From Adiantum capillus-veneris (Eukaryota > Streptophyta > Polypodiopsida > Polypodiales > Pteridaceae), in NCBI GenBank assembly GCA_014529385.2, contig CM043946.1:36469058-36533057 (forward strand): a stretch of DNA of 64,000 nucleotides. Reading direction: 5' to 3'. The notes beneath the pieces are model-generated. The model was not told the origin of the DNA. It made no database searches and saw only the letters and a program-made list of their open reading frames with translations. Made by a program: the position numbers and the translations under genes. Positions 37,605 to 49,120 of the stretch are shown here, piece by piece (the first letter of the stretch is position 1; each line of letters opens with the position of its first letter).

Positions 37605-40031
37605 CAATCTTGGCTGACCGAATTGTTCTTTGGAATTGTAGTTTTGTGCTTACCATAATATATATATTTTGTCTAGTGATTGGGATTAATTGTGTGTACA
37701 AATCCTCTTGGTTCATAGCAAGATAACTACGCTTACATCAAAAGAAAAATTATAGTCTATGAGAGGTAGTATGATGGGATCCGGTGATAGAAGTATTTCA
37801 TTGAGCCTTTCAGGGCCGAAGAGAAACACTATACGTTGTTGAAAGTGTATTTTACGGCTAATCCATACGTTAATTCTAATAGATCGTACAGAGTGAAAGC
37901 GATAGAAATGATCATCATGTGGGTTATTCATCTAGGATAGTATGTGAGAAATGTAGATATGAGAGAAGTGAAGAGATGAGAAGTTTCCCTCCCAAGCCCT
38001 ATTCTTGCCCGTAGGCAATAAGGATACTGTGGGGAGAGATGTACCTGTAGCAAAGAGAACCTAGAGAGGATGAATTACTAAGAATGAGAGAGATAGGTTT
38101 GCTTTAGGAGATGAGATTAGATACATATATATATATGTTGGATTAGAGATGAAAAGAAAACAACAACAATTCAAGAAAACATCAATGTAGAACACATCTT
38201 ACTTGAAAAACCCTTTGGCACCATTATTGATGGAGAGAGAAGAAGAGTGGATAAATCCACTTTGATTGATACACCATGTGCAAGACCTTCGTTGATTAGA
38301 GTTGATCTTTCAAGGTTAGCTTGTTGCAAGAATGGCTAGTCTCCCTCTAGGAGAAAGTGTAGGCTTGGGCTTATGTTAATGGCTAAGTACAATTAGGCAT
38401 TACTACTCACTCCCTCAAGAATTCCTCTCATCAATGGCTTGAATGCTTGAGTTCCTTCCAAGGAAGAAGAGGTCCCCTGTTATAGGTGAAGGGAACCCCC
38501 AAGGGTTTACACAAGAAGAGAGGAGCCAGTGTGAACAGGAATTGGAAAAGTTGGAAATGAGCTGTTCCTGCATGATGTGGGCAGACTGGGGTCCAGTATT
38601 TTGATCATATCTCCTCAACCGTAGCTCCAAATAAAAAAGTAAAAATATGGGCAGAAACTTCAGCTCATTAGCTACGATTTGCATTTTAAAATCATTCTCC
38701 AATTCGGATTGGAACCTTGTGTAAAAAATTCATCAAAATAGGGTCCATTTATGGCAGCAAAAGTCTTCATGTGGTCTCCTTAGCCTTGACTTTCATTTAA
38801 TTCCCAAGGACACCTCATGCCATATAAAAGCATGACATTTCTCCTTGACAAAGTTTTGTAACCATGCTTGCAATAATGCATTAAAATAAGTGTATCTTTG
38901 AAAACATCAATGTAGAACATATCTTACTTGAAACCCTTCGGCACCATTATTGATGGAGAGAGAAGAAGAGTGGATAATTCCACTTTGATTGATACGCCAA
39001 GTACAACACTTTCTTTGATTAGAGTTGATCCTCCAAGGATGGCGTACAAGAATGGCTAGTTTTCCTCTAGGAGAAAGTGTAGGCTTGGGCTTATGTTAAT
39101 GGGGCTAAGTACAATTAGGCATTACTACTCACTCCCTCAAGAATTCCTCTCATCAATGGCTTGAATGCTTGAGTTCCTTCCAAGGAAGAAGAGGTCCCCT
39201 TTTATAGGTGAAGGGAACCCACAAGGGTTTACACAAGAAGAGAGGAGCCAGTGTGAACAGGAATTGGAAAAGTTGGAAATGAGCTGTCCCTGCATGATGT
39301 GGGCAGACTGGGGTCCAGTATTTTGATCATATCTCCTCAACCGTAGCTCCAAATAAAAAAGTAAAAATATTGGCAAAAACTTCAGCTCATTAGATACGAT
39401 TTTCATTTTAAAATCATTCTCCAATTCGGATTGGAACCTTGTGTAAAAAATTCATCAAAATAGGGTCCATTTATGGCAGCAAAAGTCTTCATGTGGTCTC
39501 CTTAGCCTTGACTTTCATTTAATTCCCAAGGACACCTCATGCCATATGAAAGCATGACATTTCTCCTTGACAAAGTTTTGTAACCATGCTTGCAATAATG
39601 CATAAAAATAAGTGTATCTTTGAAATCATGCCACCTAGTGTCCCACTAGGATTTGATTCTCTCCTAGTAGCTATTTAAAAAGAAATATAAGAAAAGTATA
39701 AAAAATACATAGAATATATATATATTGGAGTTTATCATAGATATAGGATCTAGCTAGGGTGTGAGATGATAATGAAATAGTAGAAATAAAGAATCAATGC
39801 TTTTTGCCCCAAGTTAAAGAGGCGGAGCTATTGACACTTTTCCCATAGTATTTTTTGATGGTAAAGTAAGGATATGTTACCCTTGAGAAAAATAATAGGA
39901 TGAGATAGAAGGCTTATTATTATACTTAAATATGCATATGTACACTATAGGAAATATAATTATGTATCTAAAAAGTTACAAGATATCTCTTGTAGCATGT
40001 GTTCCCACTATATACATGTCACAGCACGACA
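37605..40031 (-). repeat. element A right LTR, truncated and chimeric
   Basis: Joined to pol at GCACATATT / CAATCTTGGCTG, so about 300 bp of LTR and the whole primer site and gag are missing. About 725 bp is present twice (38175-38899 and 38900-39622). The second unit carries variants typical of element B's LTR (for example CTTCGGCACC and CGCCAAGTACAACAC). Confidence 0.85.
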
Positions 40032-40035
40032 CCGG

Positions 40036-41320
40036 ACCAACCATTTCACAATTCTAGGAGACACATCGATACGTTGAAAGACATAAGGGAAAACATTTTA
40101 CATAGTTAGGATTACAAATTTTTGGTGTAACAAGTAGGTCCTGAGTTTGCTAATTGCAAACATGAGTGCTAGAACCATCTGTTGTGCATTAGTGTAGCCT
40201 TTGTTTGGGCTAGTCATCACTCTACTAGCTAAGTATATAGGCCTCATAAAGGAGGTTGTGTTATCCTTCTATATCAAAATAGCCCCAAGTGTGTTATTAC
40301 CTACACTGGGATTGACATAAAATGTTTCTTTCCATTGACATGGTGCAATGCTGGGTAGTGGTTCCAAAATCTCCTTCACTTCACCATACTATTGTTTATT
40401 CTCTTCAATCGAAGTGAAAACATCTTTGTGTGCAAGATGTTGTAGAGGTAGAACCACTTGATAGAGTAGGTGGATGGATCTACTCATATATCTCACTTTC
40501 TAAAGAAACAAGATGAGTTGCTACATCGAGGTTGGTGAGGGGAGTGATACCAAAGCTTCGACTTTGCTTGGATTGGCTTCAATACCCCTGGCTGAAACTA
40601 CATGATCAAGTAGAGTTACCTGGTTCTTAGCAATGTGGCATTTATCTACATTCACTTTCTCACCCAATGATTGTAGCCTAGAAAACACCTCATAAACCTT
40701 TTCTAGGTGTAGTGTGCGAGAACTATAAATGAAAAAGTCATCAATGAATACGCTTACAGAGCTACCAAACTAGGATTGGAAAATATAGGTCACAAATCTT
40801 TGAAAAATAGCTTGGGCATTTGTGAGGAAAAATGGCATTACCCTATAGGTAAAACAACCCCAAGGACTGATAAAACTTGTCAACTTTTGATATTCATCCA
40901 CGATTATGATCTAAAAATGCCCTGAGTAGCAGTCGCACACTGTGTATCACTCATGACCCACCATCGCATTTAGGACTTCATCTTAGAAAGGAAGAGGAAA
41001 ATGATCCCTCTTTTATGCTGCATTTAGAGGCTTGTAGTCAATGCACACTCGCCGTTTGCCATTCTGCTTGGGTGTCATCACTATTGGAGAAACCAACTCT
41101 GAATCTTCCATTAAATAAATGAATCTTGCAACATCTAAGAGCTTTCTTATCTCTTTGAGCAATGCCTCATGATAGATTCACCTCGTCACCACAACTTTTG
41201 TGCCACAAGCTTATTGCCATTCTTTAGCTTGATGTGATGTTGCACTATCGGCACCCCAATGATGTTTCCATATTCATCATTAAACAAAGAGGTAAAAATT
41301 TTCAGCATAACCGCATAACC
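40036..41320 (-). pseudogene. minus-strand Ty3 pol remnant, copy 2 continued (RT)
   Basis: Matches 15900-17172, with the thumb and RT fingers on the minus strand and the same stops as copy 1. It restores continuity with 32208-33504 once element A is removed. Confidence 0.85.
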
Positions 41321-42240
41321 GAGTTTCCACATACAAACTCGGTCATACATATCCCGCAAGTAAAATGTTCTTTACTGTTAGTTCATGTGCAAATGATCGC
41401 CACATGCTTCTTCATGCAAACCTTCTAGAATGGCTGGGATTTCCTCAGTGTGAGGTACTCTCCTAGAAACCTGATCCATGCCTCGTTGGTACAAATCACC
41501 TTCCAAGAATAAGAAAGCACTTGCGTTCTTAACAAGACTCATTTTTTTTCTTTGATGAAACCTTCTAAAAACTCTCCTTCCAATATGTAGCTGACAATTG
41601 AGCTAAGGATTCCATCCCTTTGTACTTTGGTTTCTTTATGACGACTCTAACCATGACAACCTGCACTTCATTTTGGCCGAATGGAGTGAACTTATTTGGA
41701 TTCCAACCTTTCATTCTGCATGCCCAAATGCCTAAAATCTGCTTTACAATGAGAAGTGCATCCCCCTTTACCATGACCCGTAGTACATTTTGAGCCAAAC
41801 ACATCCTCAAACCATGAATTAACACATCATATTCAGCCTCATTATTGTTATTAGATCCTTCCAAAATGACCTGCTCCTTCATCACAAATTCTCCTCCCGG
41901 GTCAACCAACACAAGCCCTCCCCCTGCTTTACCTATGACTTTCCTAAAGGCTCCTTCAAAGAACAATGTGAATGCATAAGGTATACCTTTAGGTGGGGAT
42001 GGAGGTAGAGACTTTACTGTCATAAAAACTAATATCTAACAACTCCAAATTATTCTCTCTTATTTAACTGATCATTTAATATGTGAGGATAAAGGAAACA
42101 AGTGTTGGAATATTACAATGTGCTTCTAGGCTTGTCTCAGCACGGGACCAAGAAGTGAGAGAAGTTAACATCTCTCTAAAGGTCCAATAGGAGACAGCTT
42201 ACCAAAGAGCAATGTGCATGTAATGGAGCTCAAGGATATG
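41321..42240 (-). pseudogene. Ty3 RNase H fragment (copy 3 of 4)
   Basis: Nearly identical to 17173-18111. RNase H is readable from 42023 down to about 41715, where one base is missing (ACRMKGWNP instead of the ACKNERLES reading of the other copies). Confidence 0.85.
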
Positions 42241-43802
42241 ACGGGTTTCTTCGTTAAAGCCTCCAAAGGTAAGTGTTTCAAGTCCTTAAGGCTAGGACCA
42301 TTAGATAAGAAGTCGGGAACATAGTGAGCTATAATTTAGCATTTCCTATAATTAAGAAAATTCTCCTTAATTATAGGATGCGCCTTTGACTTTGTCAATA
42401 TGCTCACTATAGACTAAGTATGTGGTCTAGAGTACAAGGAGCCTACCAAAAGCACATTAATTTGGCCTGTCCCAAATTAGCAGGTAGCAGCTACCCCGAG
42501 GCGATCACATAGAATTCCCTAGATTATGGCTAAAAGATGGTCCTAATGATTTATGTTATAACTCTATGTCTATAGTTCAGTTAAAAGACTATGGTCATAC
42601 TAAGGTTTAAGGATAATGCCACGTAGGCATGCCATGTCAGCGTTCCACATAGGATTAGCACATGGGCAAGCATGGAGCTCACATGGGCTCAAGGAGTCTT
42701 CAAGAACATAAGGTGAGTCATTTGGATCAAAGGGGAAGTCTTGACTAAGGCACATAGCCTCGCTCACTTGCTATAAGGCCTCCATAGGCTATCCAATAGG
42801 AATAAGGCATGTAAAGGGCAAGGCATGGCCTTGAAGTCAAGGTATCCAATGAAGGTAAGAGAGAGAGGGAAGTGAGAGGCTAAAGAACCAAAGGGAGGGC
42901 GTGAATGAGCCTCAAGACAATTCAAGAGATGGAAAATTCGACGCCGTGTGTGTGTGTGTGTGTGTGTGTGAGGAAGAGTAGGCAAAAGAATTCTCATTGG
43001 CCCTCACTCACAAGGCACATGCTAGAGCAAGCCCCTCACACAAAACCAATGCATCTAGTGTATTTTCATTCATTCTTCAAGGTATGAGCAAGGATTCCTC
43101 TCTTTTCTCTCACACTCCCATTGTGAGGAAGTCAAAGTGCCAAGCTTTTAATGGAAAGCTTCAGATCCTTCTCCAAGCTTGAGAAGTAGAGAGCCTACAT
43201 CAACAACTCTTGTATATGGAATGCAAATCCAAGCAAGAGACATGCTAAAGCACGCTCATCTTCTCTCCATCTTCATTACTCTGCTATGATAAGCTCTATG
43301 AGTAATCTATGGAGAAGAATACTTCTTTCTCGTATGAGTACTTCTTCTTCCCTCGATCTACCCCATTCCCTGCTAGCTCTCTAGCTCCTCCTTTGAAGGT
43401 GTCTGAGGTCTTGGGACGGAGGGTTGACTTATGTTAAGTTGTAGAAAGAAGCATGTTGTGATGCGTGAGGTTTCCATCTTCATGGCATCTAAGTTGTCTT
43501 AAGGAACACAAAGCTTGTATTGTAAACAAGACTCTCTTCATGGGGGTTCCTATAATACAAAAGCCTTTTGAAGGGGGGACCGGCTCCAAGTAAATCCGGT
43601 CCTCAACTGTTGTCAATCTCTCTTTGTCTCTCTTTTTCAAGTTATTGTTCATGCCATGCTAGATAGTTGTGTAGATCATGATGATATCTCTAGCCAAGCA
43701 CTTTCTCTATGTTCTTAAGGAATTTGCTTAATGTAAAGCTCGCTAAGTCATGCTATTTTCCGCTAGTTACAGAATAAGTTCAATTTTTGCTACATTGGTA
43801 TT
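42241..43802 (+). repeat. LTR of the gag-bearing element (copy 2)
   Basis: Matches 18112-19662. Primer site TGGTATTAGAGC follows at 43797 onward. Confidence 0.75.
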
Positions 43803-43912
43803 AGAGCATTATGTTTTTTTTTTCTTGCTTAAGAAGGGAGGTCCTAGAGTAGTTCACGAAGGTTGGAATTGCTTTTTGCAACACAAAGTAGCATTTACAT
43901 AATCTAGCAACA

Positions 43913-44053
43913 TGGCTGAAATAATCATGAGAGTAGAATTAGTGTAGATGACTTTGATTGTGCACATGACGGTGCAACTAATGATGCTCCTATGCTTGTG
44001 AATTTTCTTGTCTCCAGTATACAACAAGCAATGGGTAATCCTGCTCTACACGT
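43913..44053 (+). pseudogene. gag start (copy 2), cut by the LTR of B
   Basis: Starts ATGGCTGAAATAATC and ends at CTACACGT, where the partial LTR of element B begins. It has the same early frameshift as copy 1. Confidence 0.8.
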
Positions 44054-44686
44054 TGTCGAGAAATTTGCGGTCTTGCCAGGAAAGCACCGGGCTTATGGCT
44101 GTGAGAGTTTGTGAGAGAACTCAACAAAAACTATATGAAGGAGTTAAACCATAGATGCCATGAAGACTAGGGTTTGGAAAGAAGTGCAATCAAAGAAGAC
44201 TCACCCTTTCTCTCTTGCACTCACACACACACAAAGAAAGAACGCAAAAGAGAATGTCAAAACAATACGAAGATGAAAACATCAAGGCTATGGTCATATC
44301 GTATCATGGGTAATATGAAAGGGTTAATGGATGAGTTAATGGCATTCAATCTTGGCTGACCAAATAGGCTACGAATTGTTCTTTGGAATTGTAGTTTTGT
44401 GCTTACCATAATATATATATTTTGTCTAGTGATTGGGATTAATTGTGTGTACAAATCCTCTTGGTTCATAGCAAGATAACTACGCTTACATCAAAAGAAA
44501 AATTATAGTCTATGAGAGGTAGTATGATGGGATCCGGTGATAGAAGTATTTCATTGAGCCTTTCAGGGCCGAAGAGAAACACTATACGTTGTTGAAAGTG
44601 TATTTTACGGCTAATCCATACGTTAATTCTAATAGATCGTACAGAGTGAAAGCGATAGAAATGATCATCATGTGGGTTATTCATCT
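44054..44686 (-). repeat. orphan fragment of element B LTR
   Basis: First 633 bp of the TGTCGAG LTR, nearly identical to 47064-47696, left by the tandem duplication. It has no element of its own. Confidence 0.92.
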
Positions 44687-44700
44687 GGAATGGAGTGAAC

Positions 44701-45249
44701 TTATTTGGATTCCAACCTTTCATTCTTGCATGCCCAAATGCCTAAAATCTGCTTTACAATGAGAAGTGCATCCCCCTTTACCATGACCCGTAGTACATTT
44801 TGAGCCAAACACATCCTCAAACCATGAATTAACACATCATATTCAGCCTCATTATTGTTATTAGATCCTTCCAAAATGACCTGCTCCTTCATCACAAATT
44901 CTCCTCCCGGGTCAACCAACACAAGCCCTCCCCCTGCTTTACCTATGACTTTCCTAAAGGCTCCTTCAAAGAATAATGTGAATGCATAAGGTATACCTTT
45001 AGGTGGGGATGGAGGTAGAGACTTTACTGTCATAAAAACTAATATCTAACAACTCCAAATTATTCTCTCTTATTTAACTGATAATTTAATATGTGAGGAT
45101 AAAGGAAACAAGTGTTGGAATATTACAATGTGCTTCTAGGCTTGTCTCAGCACGGGACCAAGAAGTGAGAGAAGTTAACATCTCTCTAAAGGTCCAATAG
45201 GAGACAGCTTACCAAAGAGCAATGTGCATGTAATGGAGCTCAAGGATAT
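44701..45249 (-). pseudogene. Ty3 RNase H fragment (copy 4 of 4)
   Basis: Open RNase H on the minus strand from 45033, without the base loss seen in copy 3, so the loss happened after or during duplication. The acidic motifs are as in the other copies. Confidence 0.85.
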
Positions 45250-46812
45250 GAAGGGTTTCTTCGTTAAAGCCTCCAAAGGTAAGTGTTTCAAGTCCTTAAG
45301 GCTAGGACCATTAGATAAGAAGTCGGGAACATAGTGAGCTATAATTTAGCATTTCCTATAATTAAGAAAATTCTCCTTAATTATAGGATGCGCCTTTGAC
45401 TTTGTCAATATGCTCACTATAGACTAAGTATGTGGTCTAGAGTACAAGGAGCCTACCAAAAGCACATTAATTTGGCCTGTCCCAAATTAGCAGGTAGCAG
45501 CTACCCCGAGGCGATCACATAGAATTCCCTAGATTATGGCTAAAAGATGGTCCTAATGATTTATGTTATAACTCTATGTCTATAGTTCAGTTAAAAGACT
45601 ATGGTCATACTAAGGTTTAAGGATAATGCCACGTAGGCATGCCATGTCAGCGTTCCACATAGGATTAGCACATGGGCAAGCATGGAGCTCACATGGGCTC
45701 AAGGAGTCTTCAAGAACCTAAGGTGAGTCATTTGGATCAAAGGGGAAGTCTTGACTAAGGCACATAGCCTCGCTCACTTGCTATAAGGCCTCCATAGGCT
45801 ATCCAATAGGAATAAGGCATGTAAAGGGCAAGGCATGGCCTTGAAGTCAAGGTATCCAATGAAGGTAAGAGAGAGAGGGAAGTGAGAGGCTAAAGAACCA
45901 AAGGGAGGGCGTGAATGAGCCTCAAGACAATGCAAGAGATGGAAAATTCGACGCCGTGTGTGTGTGTGTGTGTGTGTGTGAGGAAGAGTAGGCAAAAGAA
46001 TTCTCATTGGCCCTCACTCACAAGGCACATGCTAGAGCAAGCCCCTCACACAAAACCAATGCATCTAGTGTATTTTCATTCATTCTTCAAGGTATGAGCA
46101 AGGATTCCTCTCTTTTCTCTCACACTCCCATTGTGAGGAAGTCAAAGTGCCAAGCTTTTAATGGAAAGCTTCAGATCCTTCTCCAAGCTTGAGAAGTAGA
46201 GAGCCTACATCAACAACTCTTGTATATGGAATGCAAATCCAAGCAAGAGACATGCTAAAGCACGCTCATCTTCTCTCCATCTTCATTACTCTGCTATGAT
46301 AAGCTCTATGAGTAATCTATGGAGAAGAATACTTCTTTCTCGTATGAGTACTTCTTCTTCCCTCGATCTACCCCATTCCCTGCTAGCTCTCTAGCTCCTC
46401 CTTTGAAGGTGTCTGAGGTCTTGGGACGGAGGGTTGACTTATGTTAAGTTGTAGAAAGAAGCATGTTGTGATGCGTGAGGTTTCCATCTTCATGGCATCT
46501 AAGTTGTCTTAAGGAACACAAAGCTTGTATTGTAAACAAGACTCTCTTCATGGGGGTTCCTATAATACAAAAGCCTTTTGAAGGGGGGACCGGCTCCAAG
46601 TAAATCCGGTCCTCAACTGTTGTCAATCTCTCTTTGTCTCTCTTTTTCAAGTTATTGTTCATGCCATGCTAGATAGTTGTGTAGATCATGATGATATCTC
46701 TAGCCAAGCACTTTCTCTATGTTCTTAAGGAATTTGCTTAATGTAAAGCTCGCTAAGTCATGCTATTTTCCGCTAGTTACAGAATAAGTTCAATTTTTGC
46801 TACATTGGTATT
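45250..46812 (+). repeat. LTR of the gag-bearing element (copy 3)
   Basis: Second unit of the 3 kb tandem duplication. The primer site variant TGGTATTAGAGC follows. Confidence 0.75.
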
Positions 46813-46922
46813 AGAGCATTATGTTTTTTTTTTCTTGCTTAAGAAGGGAGGTCCTAGAGTAGTTCACGAAGGTTGGAATTGCTTTTTGCAACACAAAGTA
46901 GCATTTACATAATCTAGCAACA

Positions 46923-47063
46923 TGGCTGAAATAATCAAGAGAGTAGAATTAGTGTAGATGACTTTGATTGTGGACATGACGGTGCAACTAATGATGCTCC
47001 TATGCTTGTCAATTTTCTTGTCTCCAGTATACAACAAGCAATGGGTAATCCTGCTCTACACGT
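46923..47063 (+). pseudogene. gag start (copy 3), cut by retrotransposon B
   Basis: Runs from ATGGCTGAAATAATC to CTACACGT. The ACGT at 47060-47063 is B's target duplication, and gag resumes after B at 57076. Confidence 0.8.
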
Positions 47064-49062
47064 TGTCGAGAAATTTGCGGTCTTGCCAGGAAAGCACCGG
47101 GCTTATGGCTGTGAGAGTTTGTGAGAGAACTCAACAAAAACTATATGAAGGAGTTAAACCATAGATGCCATGAAGACTAGGGTTTGGAAAGAAGTGCAAT
47201 CAAAGAAGACTCACCCTTTCTCTCTTGCACTCACACACACACAAAGAAAGAACGCAAAAGAGAATGTCAAAACAATACGAAGATGAAAACATCAAGGCTA
47301 TGGTCATATCGTATCATGGGTAATATGAAAGGGTTAATGGATGAGTTAATGGCATTCAATCTTGGCTGACCAAATAGGCTACGAATTGTTCTTTGGAATT
47401 GTAGTTTTGTGCTTACCATAATATATATATTTTGTCTAGTGATTGGGATTAATTGTGTGTACAAATCCTCTTGGTTCATAGCAAGATAACTACGCTTACA
47501 TCAAAAGAAAAATTATAGTCTATGAGAGGTAGTATGATGGGATCCGGTGATAGAAGTATTTCATTGAGCCTTTCAGGGCCGAAGAGAAACACTATACGTT
47601 GTTGAAAGTGTATTTTACGGCTAATCCATACGTTAATTCTAATAGATCGTACAGAGTGAAAGCGATAGAAATGATAATCATGTGGGTTATTCATCTAGGA
47701 TAGTATGTGAGAAATGTAGATATGAGAGAAGTGAAGAGATGAGAAGTTTCCCTCCCAAGCCCTATTCTTGCCCGTAGGCAATAAGGATACTGTGGGGAGA
47801 GATGTACCTGTAGCAAAGAGAACCTAGAGAGGATGAATGAATGGGAGAGATAGGTTTGGTTAAGGAGATGAGATTAGATACATATATATAAGTTGGATTA
47901 GAGATGAAAATGAAAACAACAAGAAATCAAGAAAACATCAATGTAGAACATATCTTACTTGAAACCCTTCGGCACCATTATTGATGGAGAGAGAAGAAGA
48001 GTGGATAATTCCACTTTGATTGATACGCCAAGTACAACACTTTCTTTGATTAGAGTTGATCCTCCAAGGATGGCGTACAAGAATGGCTAGTTTTCCTCTA
48101 GGAGAAAGTGTAGGCTTGGGCTTATGTTAATGGGGCTAAGTACAATTAGGCATTACTACTCACTCCCTCAAGAATTCCTCTCATCAATGGCTTGAATGCT
48201 TGAGTTCCTTCCAAGGAAGAAGAGGTCCCCTTTTATAGGTGAAGGGAACCCACAAGGGTTTACACAAGAAGAGAGGAGCCAGTGTGAACAGGAATTGGAA
48301 AAGTTGAAAATGAGCTGTCCCTGCATGATGTGGGCAGACTGGGGTCCAGTATTTTGATCATATCTCCTCAACCGTAGCTCCAAATAAAAAAGTAAAAATA
48401 TTGGCAAAAACTTCAGCTCATTAGCTACGATTTTCATTTTAAAATCATTCTCCAATTCGGATTGGAACCTTGTGTAAAAAATTCATCAAAATAGGGTCCA
48501 TTTATGGCAGCAAAAGTCTTCATGTGGTCTCCTTAGCCTTGACTTTCATTTAATTCCCAAGGACACCTCATGCCATATGAAAGCATGACATTTCTCCTTG
48601 ACAAAGTTTTGTAACCATGCTTGCAATAATGCATAAAAATAAGTGTATCTTTGAAATCATGCCACCTAGTGTCCCACTAGGATTTGATTCTCTCCTAGTA
48701 GCTATTTAAAAAGAAATATAAGAAAAGTATAAAAAATACATAGAATATATATATATTGGAGTTTACCCTAGATATAGGATCTAGCTAGGGTGTGAGATGA
48801 TAATGAAATAGTAGAAATAAAGAATCAATGCTTTTTGCCCCAAGTTAAAGAGGCGGAGCTATTGACACTTTTTCCATAGTATTTTTTGATGGTAAAGTAA
48901 GGATATGTTACCCTTGAGAAAAATAATAGGATGAGATAGAAGGCTTATTATTATACTTAAATATGCATATGTACACTATAGGAAATATAATTATGTATCT
49001 AAAAAGTTACAAGATAACTCTTGTAGCATGTGTTCCCACTATGTACATGTCACAACACGACA
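47064..49062 (-). repeat. element B left LTR (3' LTR in its own sense)
   Basis: 1999 bp, TGTCGAG...CACGACA. Minus-strand TATAAAAGG at 48229-48237. The polypurine tract follows at 49063-49079. Confidence 0.95.
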
Positions 49063-49079
49063 TCCACCCCCTCTAAACC
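49063..49079 (-). other. element B polypurine tract
   Basis: On the minus strand GGTTTAGAGGGGGTGGA lies directly before the LTR start. The same sequence stands at 35514-35530 in element A. Confidence 0.85.
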
Positions 49080-49120
49080 TGCACATCCTCCGGTATGTGC
49101 CAAATTATTTCTTTGTAAGA

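Larger units (their letters stand above)
33505..40031 (-). mobile_element. LTR retrotransposon A (internally deleted)
   Basis: Starts TGTCGAGAAATT and ends CACGACA, flanked by CCGG on both sides (33501-33504 and 40032-40035). The empty site is preserved near 15897. The left LTR is complete; the right one is truncated at its inner side and internally duplicated. Gag, primer site, most of protease, RNase H and the integrase core are deleted. It belongs to the same family as element B, with which it shares its LTR and pol. Confidence 0.92.
41679..47696. repeat. 3.01 kb recent tandem duplication
   Basis: 41679-44686 and 44688-47696 are almost identical (offset 3009-3010). Each unit holds the RNase H fragment, the LTR and gag start of the plus-strand element, and the first 633 bp of retrotransposon B's LTR. 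The junction at 44687 joins LTR sequence (TTATTCATCT) to the RNase H fragment (GAATGGAGTG) with one extra G. Since each unit includes part of B, the duplication postdates B's insertion. Confidence 0.92.

Noticed and set aside
44054-44686. A third insertion of the TGTCGAG retrotransposon
   Set aside because: It ends abruptly inside the LTR at the 3 kb duplication joint and shares the left flank of element B, so it is a duplicated piece of B.
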